Assembly: GCF_001434365.1 (NCBI RefSeq)
Contig: NZ_AZFN01000018.1
Location: 1 to 45,672, forward strand
Direction: 5' to 3'
DNA from: Limosilactobacillus gastricus DSM 16045
Lineage (GTDB): Bacteria; Bacillota; Bacilli; Lactobacillales; Lactobacillaceae
DNA length: 45,672 nt
Shown: positions 35,473-43,932 of the stretch, in pieces
Layout of the letters: each line of letters starts with the position of its first letter
Position numbering within the stretch: position 1 is the first letter of the stretch
Notes under the pieces: generated by a model
What the model was told of the DNA's origin: nothing
Seen by the model: the letters and a program-made list of their open reading frames with translations, nothing else
Database searches by the model: none
Position numbers and translations under genes: made by a program

Positions 35473-36789
35473 ATGGGATTATTCGATATTTTCCGGCGGA
35501 AGGCTAAGCCTAGTTCAGAAGCCAGTGAATCAACTGTTGTTAGCGAATCAACAACTGAATCGTTAGTAGAAACAAGTAATAGTCAAACCGAAGCAAGTGT
35601 TTCTGAAGCTTCTAGGGTCAACGAAAGTTCCTTAACCACTAGTGAATCGGAAACAAGTTTGGCAAGTGGAAGTCAATCGACTAGTTTATCAGAAGTCAGT
35701 CAAGATTCGTTAGCGTCAATTAGTGAAAGTGAATTATCGGCTAGCGAAGTTAGTGAACAATCGCTGGAAGCGTCAACTAGCGAATCGGAGTCAACTGAAA
35801 CCGCCACTTCCGAAACGCCAGACGAAACAGTAGAAGAAACGGATACAGCGACGACCGAAGAAAAATATGACCAAGGACTAAAAAAGTCGCGGTCAGGATT
35901 TGGGGAACGGTTGAACCGCTTTTTGGCTCGGTTCCGGTCAGTTGATGAAGACTTCTTTGATGATCTTGAAGAATTAATGATTGAGTCAGATGTAGGATAT
36001 GAAATGGCCGTCCGTTTAAGTGACGAATTGCGCGAAGAAGTAAAACTACAAAATGCTAAATCAACTCAAGAAGTTTCCAATGTAATTATCGAAAAAATGG
36101 TGGAACTATACGAAGAAGCCGGCGCCAATGAAGATGATTCAATTCATTTAGCCGAACAAGGCCCAACGGTTATCATGTTTGTCGGGGTCAACGGTGCCGG
36201 GAAAACGACCACGATCGGGAAGTTAGCTGCTCGGTATAAACAAGCAGGACAAAAGGTCTTATTAGCTGCCGCTGATACCTTCCGGGCGGGAGCCACGGAG
36301 CAATTAGAAGTATGGGCCCAACGTGATGGTGTCGATATTGTGACGGGGCCAGAAAATAGCGATCCAGCAGCCGTTGTGTTTGATGCGGTCAAAAAGGCTA
36401 AGGATGATCATTATGACATCTTATTTGTTGATACCGCAGGACGACTACAAAATAAAGTTAATTTGATGAACGAATTAGCTAAAATGAAACGGATTTTAAC
36501 TCGGGAAATTCCAAGCGCTCCCCATGAAGTGCTTTTGGTTCTTGACTCGACGACTGGTCAAAACGCCCTTAACCAAGCCAAACTCTTTAAAGAAAGTACG
36601 GATGTGACCGGAATTGTTTTAACTAAGTTAGATGGGACGGCCCGTGGGGGGATCGTCTTAGCTATCCGGAATGAACTACATTTGCCAGTTAAATTTGTGG
36701 GCTTAGGTGAAAAGGTCACGGATCTAGAAAAATTTGATGCGAGTGACTTTGTCTACGGATTGTTCAAAGGCTTGGTTAACGTCCAATAA
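35473..36789 (+). CDS. ftsY: Signal recognition particle receptor FtsY with Ser-rich N-terminal domain
   Basis: This 438-residue SRP GTPase docks ribosome-SRP complexes at the membrane. Residues 1-10 ([10 protein letters not shown]) can form a membrane-binding helix. Residues about 13-130 are low complexity, mostly Ser, Glu and Thr in SES/SEAS-like units. The NG domain follows: [10 protein letters not shown]1 [10 protein letters not shown] near 237, [16 protein letters not shown] and [10 protein letters not shown]. An acidic N-terminal A domain is normal for FtsY, but this serine richness and length are unusual. SD AGGAGAAA. ylxM follows by 16 bp. Confidence 0.95.
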   Translation: MGLFDIFRRKAKPSSEASESTVVSESTTESLVETSNSQTEASVSEASRVNESSLTTSESETSLASGSQSTSLSEVSQDSLASISESELSASEVSEQSLEASTSESESTETATSETPDETVEETDTATTEEKYDQGLKKSRSGFGERLNRFLARFRSVDEDFFDDLEELMIESDVGYEMAVRLSDELREEVKLQNAKSTQEVSNVIIEKMVELYEEAGANEDDSIHLAEQGPTVIMFVGVNGAGKTTTIGKLAARYKQAGQKVLLAAADTFRAGATEQLEVWAQRDGVDIVTGPENSDPAAVVFDAVKKAKDDHYDILFVDTAGRLQNKVNLMNELAKMKRILTREIPSAPHEVLLVLDSTTGQNALNQAKLFKESTDVTGIVLTKLDGTARGGIVLAIRNELHLPVKFVGLGEKVTDLEKFDASDFVYGLFKGLVNVQ

Positions 36790-36805
36790 GGGGAGGTTAA
36801 GGCTA

Positions 36806-37147
36806 ATGGAATTGGAAAAAAATGAGCGGGTTAATGCCTTGTTTGCTTTTTATCAGCCATTATTGACAAGTAAGCAAAACGATTACTTGAAACTCTACTA
36901 TGCAGACGATTATTCCCTTGGTGAGATTGCTGAAGAATTCCAAGTTTCGCGGCAGGCGGTTTATGATAATATTCGTCGCACCGAACGAATCCTAGAAGAT
37001 TACGAGCAAAAATTGCACTTGTTTAGCAATTTTCAATTGCGCAATCATCAAGCTGACCAGATCCAGACTTACATTAAGGAGCATTATCCTGATGATCAAA
37101 CTTTAAATCAGCTAGTGGCGGGATTAGAAAATCTCGAAGCTGAATAA
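36806..37147 (+). CDS. ylxM: YlxM-family SRP-associated helix-turn-helix protein
   Basis: This 113-residue protein has a sigma-4-like helix-turn-helix: [44 protein letters not shown]. YlxM genes precede ffh in Firmicutes, and in streptococci the protein modulates SRP activity. ATG 36806 is chosen for SD GGGGAGG; a longer frame from 36734 runs inside ftsY. A terminator follows, and ffh, its usual next neighbour, is 3.5 kb away. Confidence 0.93.
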   Translation: MELEKNERVNALFAFYQPLLTSKQNDYLKLYYADDYSLGEIAEEFQVSRQAVYDNIRRTERILEDYEQKLHLFSNFQLRNHQADQIQTYIKEHYPDDQTLNQLVAGLENLEAE

Positions 37148-37178
37148 CGGAACACCATAGCTGGTTGTTCCGTTTTTT
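37146..37178 (+). terminator. Intrinsic terminator after ylxM
   Basis: AACGGAACA pairs with TGTTCCGTT, with inner CCA/TGG pairs around TAGC, followed by TTTTTT. Confidence 0.9.
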
Positions 37179-37224
37179 ATTCGGGAATTAAGTCAAAAAT
37201 AAATTTGTGAAGCAAAAAATTACC

Positions 37225-37249
37225 ATTTTCCTGCGTAATTTAGGAAAAT
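37225..37249. promoter_or_regulatory. Inverted repeat in the asd promoter region
   Basis: Perfect arms ATTTTCCT (37225-37232) and AGGAAAAT (37242-37249) are separated by nine bases. The element lies four bases upstream of the -10 box, covering the -35 region, so it is a good operator candidate. Confidence 0.5.
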
Positions 37250-37253
37250 AGGC

Positions 37254-37259
37254 TATAAT
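37254..37259 (+). promoter_or_regulatory. -10 box of asd
   Basis: A perfect TATAAT lies 46 bp before the asd ATG. No good -35 is seen; the palindrome occupies that space, hinting at activator or repressor control. Confidence 0.6.
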
Positions 37260-37305
37260 AAAAACACATCTTAATTAAATTTTAATTGTTTAAAGGAGTT
37301 TCGAG

Positions 37306-38406
37306 ATGAGCGAAAAGTATAAGGTCGGTATCCTAGGGGCAACTGGGATGGTCGGACAACGTTTTATTTCCTTATTGGCTGATCATCCATGGTTTGAAGT
37401 TGTTTTAGTGGCTGCGAGTGGGCGAAACAAAGGAAAAACTTATGCTGAAGCAGTTGACGGTCGGTGGAAAATGGAAACGCCAATTCCCGATCGAATTACT
37501 AACATGGTCTTAGAAGAAGTGAGCGATGTGGAAACGATTGCTCCACAAGTAGATTTTGTATTTTGTGCGGTCAATATGCCCAAAGATGTCATTCGCGATA
37601 TCGAAGAACAATATGCCAAGGCGGAAACCCCAGTGGTTTCAAATAATAGTGCTCACCGCTGGACGCCCGATGTACCAATGGTAGTTCCCGAAATCAACCC
37701 GGATCACTATGACGTTATTAAATATCAAAAGGAACGGTTAGGGACAACAAATGGATTTGTGGCGGTTAAGCCAAATTGTTCCATTCAAAGTTATACTCCC
37801 GCTTTGACCGCTTGGTTAAAGTTTGAACCAACGGAAGTAATTGTTTCGACCTATCAAGCAATTTCAGGGGCGGGAAAGAACTTTGCGGAATGGCCAGAAA
37901 TGAATGGGAATATTATTCCTTACATCGCTGGGGAAGAAGCTAAATCGGAAAAAGAGCCACTCCAAGTATGGGGACATGTGGATCCAGCAACCAAGTCGAT
38001 TGTGAATAAAGAAGGGATCAAGATTACGAGTCAATGTATCCGGGTACCAATTCTCTATGGTCACACGGCAACGGTTTTTGTTAACTTTAAGCAAAATCCA
38101 GCTAAGGAAGAATTAGTTCAGGCCTTACGTGATTACCAAGGTTTCCCACAAGAAGCCGAACTACCAAGTGCACCTAAGCAATTCATTCAATACCTAGAAG
38201 ACGATGATCGTCCACAAGTGCAAAAAGATGTAAACTTTGAGCATGGGATGGGAGTTTCCATTGGTCGCCTACGTGAGGACTCGATTTTTGATTGGAAGTT
38301 TGTTGGTCTTTCGCACAACACATTACGTGGAGCTGCTGGTGGAGGCGTGTTGTCTGCTGAAGCCTTAGTTAAGAAGGGCTATTTAAAGAAAAAGAGCGAA
38401 CTTTAG
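37306..38406 (+). CDS. asd: Aspartate-semialdehyde dehydrogenase, archaeal/fungal-type
   Basis: This 366-residue enzyme should reduce aspartyl phosphate to aspartate semialdehyde with NADPH, for lysine/diaminopimelate, threonine and methionine. NADP-binding GATGMVGQRF is at 11-20 and the catalytic Cys is C158 in KPNCSIQ. The length and the GMVGQRF...HPWFE and PNCSIQSYTPAL blocks fit the archaeal/fungal subclass rather than the 330-residue E. coli type. A related reductase family acts on malonyl-CoA, so substrate is not fully certain. SD AAAGGAG. It stands alone between ylxM and a convergent gene. Confidence 0.88.
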   Translation: MSEKYKVGILGATGMVGQRFISLLADHPWFEVVLVAASGRNKGKTYAEAVDGRWKMETPIPDRITNMVLEEVSDVETIAPQVDFVFCAVNMPKDVIRDIEEQYAKAETPVVSNNSAHRWTPDVPMVVPEINPDHYDVIKYQKERLGTTNGFVAVKPNCSIQSYTPALTAWLKFEPTEVIVSTYQAISGAGKNFAEWPEMNGNIIPYIAGEEAKSEKEPLQVWGHVDPATKSIVNKEGIKITSQCIRVPILYGHTATVFVNFKQNPAKEELVQALRDYQGFPQEAELPSAPKQFIQYLEDDDRPQVQKDVNFEHGMGVSIGRLREDSIFDWKFVGLSHNTLRGAAGGGVLSAEALVKKGYLKKKSEL

Positions 38407-38452
38407 AAAAAAGAAGCTGTGAAGAAAGTTATGTTTCTTCCAGCTTCTTTTA
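38405..38452. terminator. Bidirectional terminator between asd and the HcxA-like gene
   Basis: AAAAGAAGCTG (38409-38419) pairs with CAGCTTCTTTT (38441-38451), and GAAGAAA (38421-38427) with TTTCTTC (38434-38440), giving 18 pairs with one bulge and a six-base loop. T runs lie on both strands, and the flanking genes converge on it. Confidence 0.92.
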
Positions 38453-38464
38453 TCGTAGGTTCAA

Positions 38465-39565
38465 TTAATTAGCTTGGGTTAATTCTTCCACACGGGTGAT
38501 GGCGTGATGAACCGCTGCGGGTGAAATATCGGTGGCTGGTAATAGGTGTAACTGCGTGTTTGGTGCGGTGATATCAGCCACTAATTGATCCAACTCTGCA
38601 TTGGTTGCATCGCCAAAGTCAAGATCTGTTAAATTAGTTGGCAAGCCGATTTGACGATAAAACGGTAACAGATCCTTTAAGTCGTCTTCTTGGTTTTCGA
38701 GCGACAGCATTACAAAGATACCATAAGCTACTTTAGCTCCATGGAGGTGATGATGAGTTCTTGGGAAGGCGGTTAGGGCGTCACAAACGGGGTGAGCAGC
38801 GGTAGCCCGGGCATAAGCATCTCCCCAGCCTCCAACGGTTCCTGCGGTAACGATGATCGTTTCGGCTACTTGGCGCCAGTTCTCGTTGTAGTTGCCATTT
38901 TTCATATCTTCAACGGCTTGTACCCCGTATTTAAGTAAAATTTCTTGGCACTGTTTTGCCATCTTTTGCGAGATAATCAGGGCATCGGTAAATTCTTCTG
39001 GTTTCAGATGCTCAAAAACCCGTTCCGATTCATAAAATTTGGCTAGGGTATCACCAATTTCTGCCACAAAATAGTCAAGGGGTGAATTGAAGATTACCTT
39101 GGGATTAATCAAGAGCAATTCACTCGTTCGTAAATAAATTTTATGGTCAATATGTTCATGATTTTCTCTGTAATGAACACTTAAGGCAGACCAGGCGGCA
39201 CAATTGCTAGCCAGAGTTGGTAACATGATTTGAGCTAACTTAGTGCCATTTGCCACACTCTTAGCGGTATCTAAACATTTACCGCCACCTAAAGCCATAA
39301 TGGCATCAGCTTTGGAATCGGTACAAATTTTTTTAACTCGATCGATTTCTTCATAAGAGCATTCGCCATTAAAGGGTAGGTCAATCACTGAAACATCAGC
39401 TGGCCATTTTGGCAAGAAGGGTTTAGCAACCGCATAGCCTTTTTCACCATGTAAAAAGACGACGGTCTTGAGACCTAGTTCATGGAAATAATCTGGTAAA
39501 ACTTGATAGGCTGTTTCATCAGAAATATAACGTTGCGGACCACTTTGCGAAAACATCAAAGCCAT
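38465..39565 (-). CDS. Iron-containing alcohol dehydrogenase-family protein, HcxA (YbdH)-like
   Basis: This 366-residue protein belongs to the GldA/Fe-ADH family. NAD-binding ALGGGKCLDTAK is near 91-102. Likely metal ligands are D172 (IGDTLAKFYE), H258 (AAHPVCDALT) and H275 (HHHLHGAKVAYG). The blocks PTLASNCAAWSALSVHY, IGDTLAKFYE and the C-terminal LHLLPATDIS closely resemble, from memory, E. coli YbdH (HcxA), which reduces 2-oxo acids such as 2-oxoglutarate and 2-oxobutyrate. Glycerol dehydrogenase is the alternative. ATG 39565 has SD GGGGAG; a GTG at 39574 lies in that SD. Confidence 0.85.
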   Translation of the reverse strand: MALMFSQSGPQRYISDETAYQVLPDYFHELGLKTVVFLHGEKGYAVAKPFLPKWPADVSVIDLPFNGECSYEEIDRVKKICTDSKADAIMALGGGKCLDTAKSVANGTKLAQIMLPTLASNCAAWSALSVHYRENHEHIDHKIYLRTSELLLINPKVIFNSPLDYFVAEIGDTLAKFYESERVFEHLKPEEFTDALIISQKMAKQCQEILLKYGVQAVEDMKNGNYNENWRQVAETIIVTAGTVGGWGDAYARATAAHPVCDALTAFPRTHHHLHGAKVAYGIFVMLSLENQEDDLKDLLPFYRQIGLPTNLTDLDFGDATNAELDQLVADITAPNTQLHLLPATDISPAAVHHAITRVEELTQAN

Positions 39566-39596
39566 AGTAAACACTCCCCAAATTTAGATTAGGTAT

Positions 39597-39626
39597 AGTA
39601 TAAGCAAAGTTCTTAAATAAGATCAA
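39597..39626 (-). promoter_or_regulatory. Promoter of the HcxA-like gene
   Basis: On the minus strand: -35 TTGATC (39621-39626), an 18-bp spacer and -10 TATACT (39597-39602), about 30 bp before the ATG. Confidence 0.6.
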
Positions 39627-39669
39627 TAGTTAAATTAAAAAAAGATTAAAATATTTAAAGAATAATTAG

Positions 39670-39675
39670 TATAAT
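39670..39675 (+). promoter_or_regulatory. -10 box of the AEC permease gene
   Basis: A perfect TATAAT is preceded by a very A/T-rich stretch with TTAAAA 18 bp upstream as a weak -35. It is divergent from the HcxA-like promoter within a 140-bp intergenic region. Confidence 0.55.
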
Positions 39676-39705
39676 AGACTTAGTTTAAAGATCGGAGGAA
39701 AGATT

Positions 39706-40629
39706 ATGTCGATTAGCCAACTAGCCAATCAAATTATGGTTTTATTCTTATTGATGTTCCTAGGTGCTTTAATTCGTGCCCTAGGCTTTTTTAAGGTGAC
39801 AACAATTAGTGAAATGACCAATATGTTACTCTACTTTGCTAGTCCAATCGTAATCTTTAATTCTTTTCAAAAAGATTTTTCTCTGAATCGACTCCATATC
39901 CTTGGCTTAGTTTTGGTAGCGGTCATCTTTTCATATATTGTGATGATTGTGGTTGCTAAACTAATTTTTCAGCGCGTCCAAGATCCTAATTTGCGTCGAA
40001 TTGCCCGTTATGGAAGTGTCTATTGTAATAATGGGTTTATGGGGATTCCCTTAGCATTAGCCCTGTTTGGAAATAACGGGGTCTTTTATGGAGTAGCCTC
40101 GATGGCCGGTTTTAATTTGTTTTCGTGGACGCAGGGCGTTGGTATGTTTCGTCAGCAACAACCTAGTTTTCACGAGCAACTGAAACAAATTTTTAAAAAC
40201 CCTAATATTATCGCGATTATTTTAGGTTTGTTAGCCTTTATCTTTTCTTTGAAAATGCCAACGATGATTTCAACTTTTATGGGGGATATTAGTTCGGCCT
40301 ATGGACCGATGTCGATGATTGTGATTGGTTGTAACCTTGTGGGGTTGAACTGGCGTGATTTGAAACTGCCTGGATCAATGTGGATAACTTTACTCTTACG
40401 TAATTTAATTTTCCCGATAATTACTATTTTGATTTTACGATTACTCGGAGTTACCGGGGTAGCTCTGTATACAACGGTCATTTTAAGCGCCTGTCCAGTA
40501 GCAGGCGTGGTCGTTTTGTTTACATTACAGGCTAAAGATGATACTAAGCCTGCCGTGGTTTTAATGAGTATCTCTACTTTATTAAGTTTAATTACAATCC
40601 CGATTTGCTTCGCCCTCACGATGCTTTAG
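39706..40629 (+). CDS. AEC-family permease (auxin efflux carrier/malate permease type)
   Basis: This 307-residue protein has about ten hydrophobic helices in the two five-helix bundles of the AEC family. It includes FLGALIRALGFFKV, MLLYFASPIVIFNSF and the crossover region RYGSVYCNNGFMGIPLALALFG. Lactic bacterial members transport malate or other organic acids; the substrate here is unknown. It is divergent from the HcxA-like 2-oxo-acid dehydrogenase gene, so an organic-acid role is plausible. SD CGGAGGAAAG. ffh begins 71 bp downstream. Confidence 0.88.
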   Translation: MSISQLANQIMVLFLLMFLGALIRALGFFKVTTISEMTNMLLYFASPIVIFNSFQKDFSLNRLHILGLVLVAVIFSYIVMIVVAKLIFQRVQDPNLRRIARYGSVYCNNGFMGIPLALALFGNNGVFYGVASMAGFNLFSWTQGVGMFRQQQPSFHEQLKQIFKNPNIIAIILGLLAFIFSLKMPTMISTFMGDISSAYGPMSMIVIGCNLVGLNWRDLKLPGSMWITLLLRNLIFPIITILILRLLGVTGVALYTTVILSACPVAGVVVLFTLQAKDDTKPAVVLMSISTLLSLITIPICFALTML

Positions 40630-40700
40630 TAAATCACGACAGCTAAGGACTTTTATGGTAAAATTTATTTTTAGAAAATAAATAAAGGGGCAATAAATTA

Positions 40701-42152
40701 ATGGCATTTGAAGGTTTAACGGAACGTCTTCAAAAGACAATGGAAAAACTACGGCGGAAACCGAAAGTTACGGACGCCGACTTGCGCGAAACGATGCGTG
40801 AAATCCGCTTGGCCCTATTGGAAGCGGATGTTAACTTCACGGTTGTTAAGAATTTTGTAAAAACGGTTCAAGAACAAGCTGTTGGGGCAGAAGTTTTAAA
40901 GGGACTTAATCCAGCTCAACAGATTGTTAAAATTGTTAATGAAGAATTAACTAAGATGATGGGGGAAACCGCCGTTCCCCTTAATAAATCAGATCACATC
41001 CCGACCGTGATCATGATGGTTGGGTTACAAGGGGCCGGGAAAACTACCACGGCTGGGAAATTGGCTTTACGGCTCAAAAATGAAGAAAAAGCACGACCAA
41101 TGTTTATTGCGGCCGATATTTACCGGCCGGCCGCCATTACGCAATTAAAACAAGTGGCTGATTCCATTGATGTGCCAGTTTTTGACCTGGGGACAGACGT
41201 CGATCCCGTAGAAATTGTTCGCCAGGGGATGGAAGTAGCTAAGGAACACCACAATGATTATGTCATTATTGATACCGCGGGGCGCTTACAAATTGACGAA
41301 GCCTTAATGGATGAATTAGCTAATATTAAAGAGTTAGCTCATCCAGATGAAATCTTGTTGGTTGTAGATGCCATGACGGGTCAAAACGCCGTTAATACTG
41401 CAGAAGGTTTTGACGAAAAGCTAGATATTACCGGGGTTGTTTTAACCAAGTTAGATGGTGATACCCGGGGTGGGGCTGCAATGTCCATTCGGGCCGTTAC
41501 CGGCAAACCAATTAAGTTTGTCGGTGAAGGGGAAAAAATGGAAAACTTAGATGTTTTCTATCCCGATCGGATGTCATCTCGAATTCTCGGAATGGGGGAT
41601 ATGCTGACCCTGATTGAAAAGGCGCAAAAGAACTTTGACGAAGAACAAGCCGCTGAAACAATGCGGAAGATGCAAGAAAATAATTTTGATTATAATGATT
41701 TCTTGGATCAAATGGATCAAGTTTCGAAGATGGGGCCGCTCGAAGATTTAATTAAGATGATGCCTGGGATGGCAAACAACCCGGCTTTAAAAAACATTAA
41801 TATTGATCCTAAACAATTTTTGCATATTAAGGCGATTATTCAATCCATGACATCGGAAGAACGTGAGAATCCGGATTTAATGAATCCTAGTCGACGCCGA
41901 CGGTTAGCAGCCGGATCCGGTCGACCAATCGTCGAAGTCAATCGAATGATTAAGCAATTCGATCAAATGCGGAAGATGATGAAACAAGTGACCAACGGGA
42001 ACTTGAACGGGATGGAAAACATGATGGGCGGCCTCGGAAATATGCCAGGAATGCCAGGGGGAAAACTTGGTAAGATGGCGATGAATCGGATGGCTCGTCA
42101 AATGAAAAAGAATAAGAAAAAGCGCCTCAAGAAAAATAAAAAGAGAAAATAA
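40701..42152 (+). CDS. ffh: Signal recognition particle protein Ffh
   Basis: This 483-residue GTPase binds signal peptides and 4.5S/6S RNA. The N domain (1-90), G domain with G1 GLQGAGKTTT (108-117), DTAGRLQIDE and TKLDGDTRGG, and a Met-rich M domain (about 300-450) with the RNA-binding SRRRRLAAGSG are clear. The C-terminus is basic (KKNKKKRLKKNKKRK). SD AAAGGGG. In most Lactobacillaceae it directly follows ylxM; here 3.5 kb intervenes. Confidence 0.96.
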   Translation: MAFEGLTERLQKTMEKLRRKPKVTDADLRETMREIRLALLEADVNFTVVKNFVKTVQEQAVGAEVLKGLNPAQQIVKIVNEELTKMMGETAVPLNKSDHIPTVIMMVGLQGAGKTTTAGKLALRLKNEEKARPMFIAADIYRPAAITQLKQVADSIDVPVFDLGTDVDPVEIVRQGMEVAKEHHNDYVIIDTAGRLQIDEALMDELANIKELAHPDEILLVVDAMTGQNAVNTAEGFDEKLDITGVVLTKLDGDTRGGAAMSIRAVTGKPIKFVGEGEKMENLDVFYPDRMSSRILGMGDMLTLIEKAQKNFDEEQAAETMRKMQENNFDYNDFLDQMDQVSKMGPLEDLIKMMPGMANNPALKNINIDPKQFLHIKAIIQSMTSEERENPDLMNPSRRRRLAAGSGRPIVEVNRMIKQFDQMRKMMKQVTNGNLNGMENMMGGLGNMPGMPGGKLGKMAMNRMARQMKKNKKKRLKKNKKRK

Positions 42153-42174
42153 TTAAAAAGTTCTAATTTTTATC

Positions 42175-42203
42175 TTGACGAATGATGACAGACCCAGTAT
42201 ATT
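42175..42203 (+). promoter_or_regulatory. Promoter of the T-box leader and brnQ
   Basis: -35 TTGACG (42175-42180), a 17-bp spacer and -10 TATATT (42198-42203). Transcription should begin near 42210, right at the start of the inverted-repeat arm. Confidence 0.75.
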
Positions 42204-42210
42204 AATACAC

Positions 42211-42490
42211 AAGTTAATCAACGAAGAAAACACGTTGATCAGGAGAGTAGAATTAGTGACCGGATACAGCGACCTCGGCATAGTGTGAGCGAGGATCAGT
42301 TGCTAAGACGAAAGTAGCCTGTGAGTGGTCGATGCAACGTCAGGAGTGTCGAACGGGTGCGCCCGTAATCGCGCCAGCGTATTCAGTGATGAGCACGTGG
42401 TAAGGTAATGCTAGTAATATCATTACAAACAAGGGTGGTAACACGCGGTAGCGTCCCTTCCAGATCGATTTCTGGGAGGGACGCTTTTTT
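42211..42490 (+). promoter_or_regulatory. T-box riboswitch of brnQ, probable Val (GUA) specifier
   Basis: The T-box sequence AGGGTGGTAACACGCGG is at 42432-42448. The terminator stem is 42451-42464 with 42471-42484 (14 pairs) and a T run at 42485-42490. Stem I spans 42232-42340: base ACGTTG/CAACGT, then CAGG/CCTG, the GAGTA strand, TTAGTGAC/GTTGCTAA, the AGCGA bulge and CCTCG/CGAGG with loop GCATAGTGTGAG. Aligning GACGAAA-GTA-G by eye to the known glyQS ACGAAA-GGC-A places the specifier at 42314-42316, GUA, valine. A hairpin ACGGG/CCCGT (42353-42366) follows. Binding of uncharged tRNA-Val should switch brnQ on. Confidence 0.9.
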
Positions 42491-42503
42491 CGTTGATTAA
42501 CTT
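42211..42503. repeat. 15-bp inverted repeat flanking the T-box
   Basis: AAGTTAATCAACGAA (42211-42225) is the exact reverse complement of TTCGTTGATTAACTT (42489-42503). The left arm is the predicted 5' end of the transcript; the right arm overlaps the last T residues of the terminator and follows it. Confidence 0.85.
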
Positions 42504-42561
42504 AGGACTTAGCTAAGCCTTTTTCTAACAACACTAAGTTGATTCAAAAAGGAGTCGAATT

Positions 42562-43932
42562 ATGAAAACGTCACAATTAAACTGGAAGAAGTATTTGTTA
42601 TTAGGATCACTGATTTTCGGCATGTTCTTCGGCGCAGGAAATTTAATCTTTCCGATTCATTTAGGACAATTAGCCGGGAGTCACTGGTTAAGTGCAGCAA
42701 TTGGGTTCATTTTTTCTGGGGTGCTACTTCCTTTAATGGCTTTATTAGCCATTAGTATTACTCGTTCGGAGGGAATCTATGATTTGGCTTTACCAAATGG
42801 GAAGTGGTTTGCCCTAATTTTCTTGATTTTGGTTCATGCCACCTTAGGACCGTTATTCGCAACTCCGCGGACGGCCACTGTGCCATTTTCGATCGGGATT
42901 GCACCGCACTTAGCAAAATCTTTGGCAGGGCCAGGATTATTCATATACTCTGCCATCTTCTTTGGGATTGTTTACTTTTTCTCTACTCGCGAAGGTAATA
43001 TCACTACGATTATTGGGAAGATTTTAAATCCGCTGTTTTTACTCTTGTTATTTGCTATTTTCTTATTAGCTTTCATCAGCCCACTAGGTTCTGCTACCAC
43101 CACCACCGCTACTAGCGCTTACCTCACGAGTTCCTTCACGAACGGCTTTTTGGAAGGCTATAACACGATGGATTGTTTGGCGGCCTTGGCCTTTGGGATT
43201 ACTGTTATTACGGCAATTAAAAATTATGGTTTAAGCCGGCAACGTGATATTTCTTTGGCAACGGCGAAAAGTGGTTCGATTGGGATTTTAGGAATCGCCT
43301 TAATTTACCTGGCTTTGATCTTTTTAGGGGCGACGAGTCTTCATCATTTCGCCCTTGCCGAAAACGGTGGGACGACCTTAGCGCAAATTGCACATTACTA
43401 CTTAGGAACTGCGGGAGATGCCATTTTAGCAACTTTGGCAACCGTAACGTGTATGACAACAGCCATGGGATTAGTAATCGCCTTTTCCCAAGATTTCCAT
43501 AAGCGCTTCCCTAAAATCTCTTATAAGGCCTTCTTACGCTTTAATTGTGGCTTGTCATTTTTAATTGCTAATCTTGGTTTAGATCAGATTATTGCTTGGT
43601 CAACTCCAATGCTGATGTTCTTATATCCTTTAGCGATTGCCTTGATTATTCTGGCCATCTTTTCACCTTTCTTTAAGAACGATCCAATGATTTATCGGAT
43701 CACCATGGCCTTCACTTTAATTCCAGCCATTTTTGATATGATCAATTCAGCCCCAGAAATTATTCGTAATACTGGCTTTGCCCAAGCAATGATTAATTTT
43801 GCCAGTCACTATTTCCCATTCTTTAGTTTAGGTTTTGGTTGGCTGACTTTTGGAATTGCTGGATTGATAATTGGGCTTTTAACCCATATCTTCAAAACCC
43901 GGCAGGCTTTACCATCGCTTGAAAATGATTAA
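42562..43932 (+). CDS. brnQ: Branched-chain amino acid transporter BrnQ (LIVCS family)
   Basis: This 456-residue membrane protein imports Leu, Ile and Val by cation symport. About twelve hydrophobic helices are seen, with the family start GSLIFGMFFGAGNLIFPIHLGQLAG and the loop ATPRTATVPFSIGIAP. SD AAAAGGAG precedes ATG 42562. The upstream T-box, likely reading Val, would raise uptake when charged tRNA-Val is short. Expression ends at a structured bidirectional terminator. Confidence 0.95.
   Translation: MKTSQLNWKKYLLLGSLIFGMFFGAGNLIFPIHLGQLAGSHWLSAAIGFIFSGVLLPLMALLAISITRSEGIYDLALPNGKWFALIFLILVHATLGPLFATPRTATVPFSIGIAPHLAKSLAGPGLFIYSAIFFGIVYFFSTREGNITTIIGKILNPLFLLLLFAIFLLAFISPLGSATTTTATSAYLTSSFTNGFLEGYNTMDCLAALAFGITVITAIKNYGLSRQRDISLATAKSGSIGILGIALIYLALIFLGATSLHHFALAENGGTTLAQIAHYYLGTAGDAILATLATVTCMTTAMGLVIAFSQDFHKRFPKISYKAFLRFNCGLSFLIANLGLDQIIAWSTPMLMFLYPLAIALIILAIFSPFFKNDPMIYRITMAFTLIPAIFDMINSAPEIIRNTGFAQAMINFASHYFPFFSLGFGWLTFGIAGLIIGLLTHIFKTRQALPSLEND

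Noticed and set aside
37179-37305. Lysine riboswitch or T-box upstream of asd
   Set aside because: Only about 45 bases lie between the -10 and ATG; no T-box sequence or lysine-riboswitch-sized structure fits.
42504-42525. Second small terminator (AGG-A-CTT/AAGCCT then TTTTTC) before brnQ
   Set aside because: Six pairs with a bulge, mostly A/T; too weak to call, though it sits right after the distal repeat arm.
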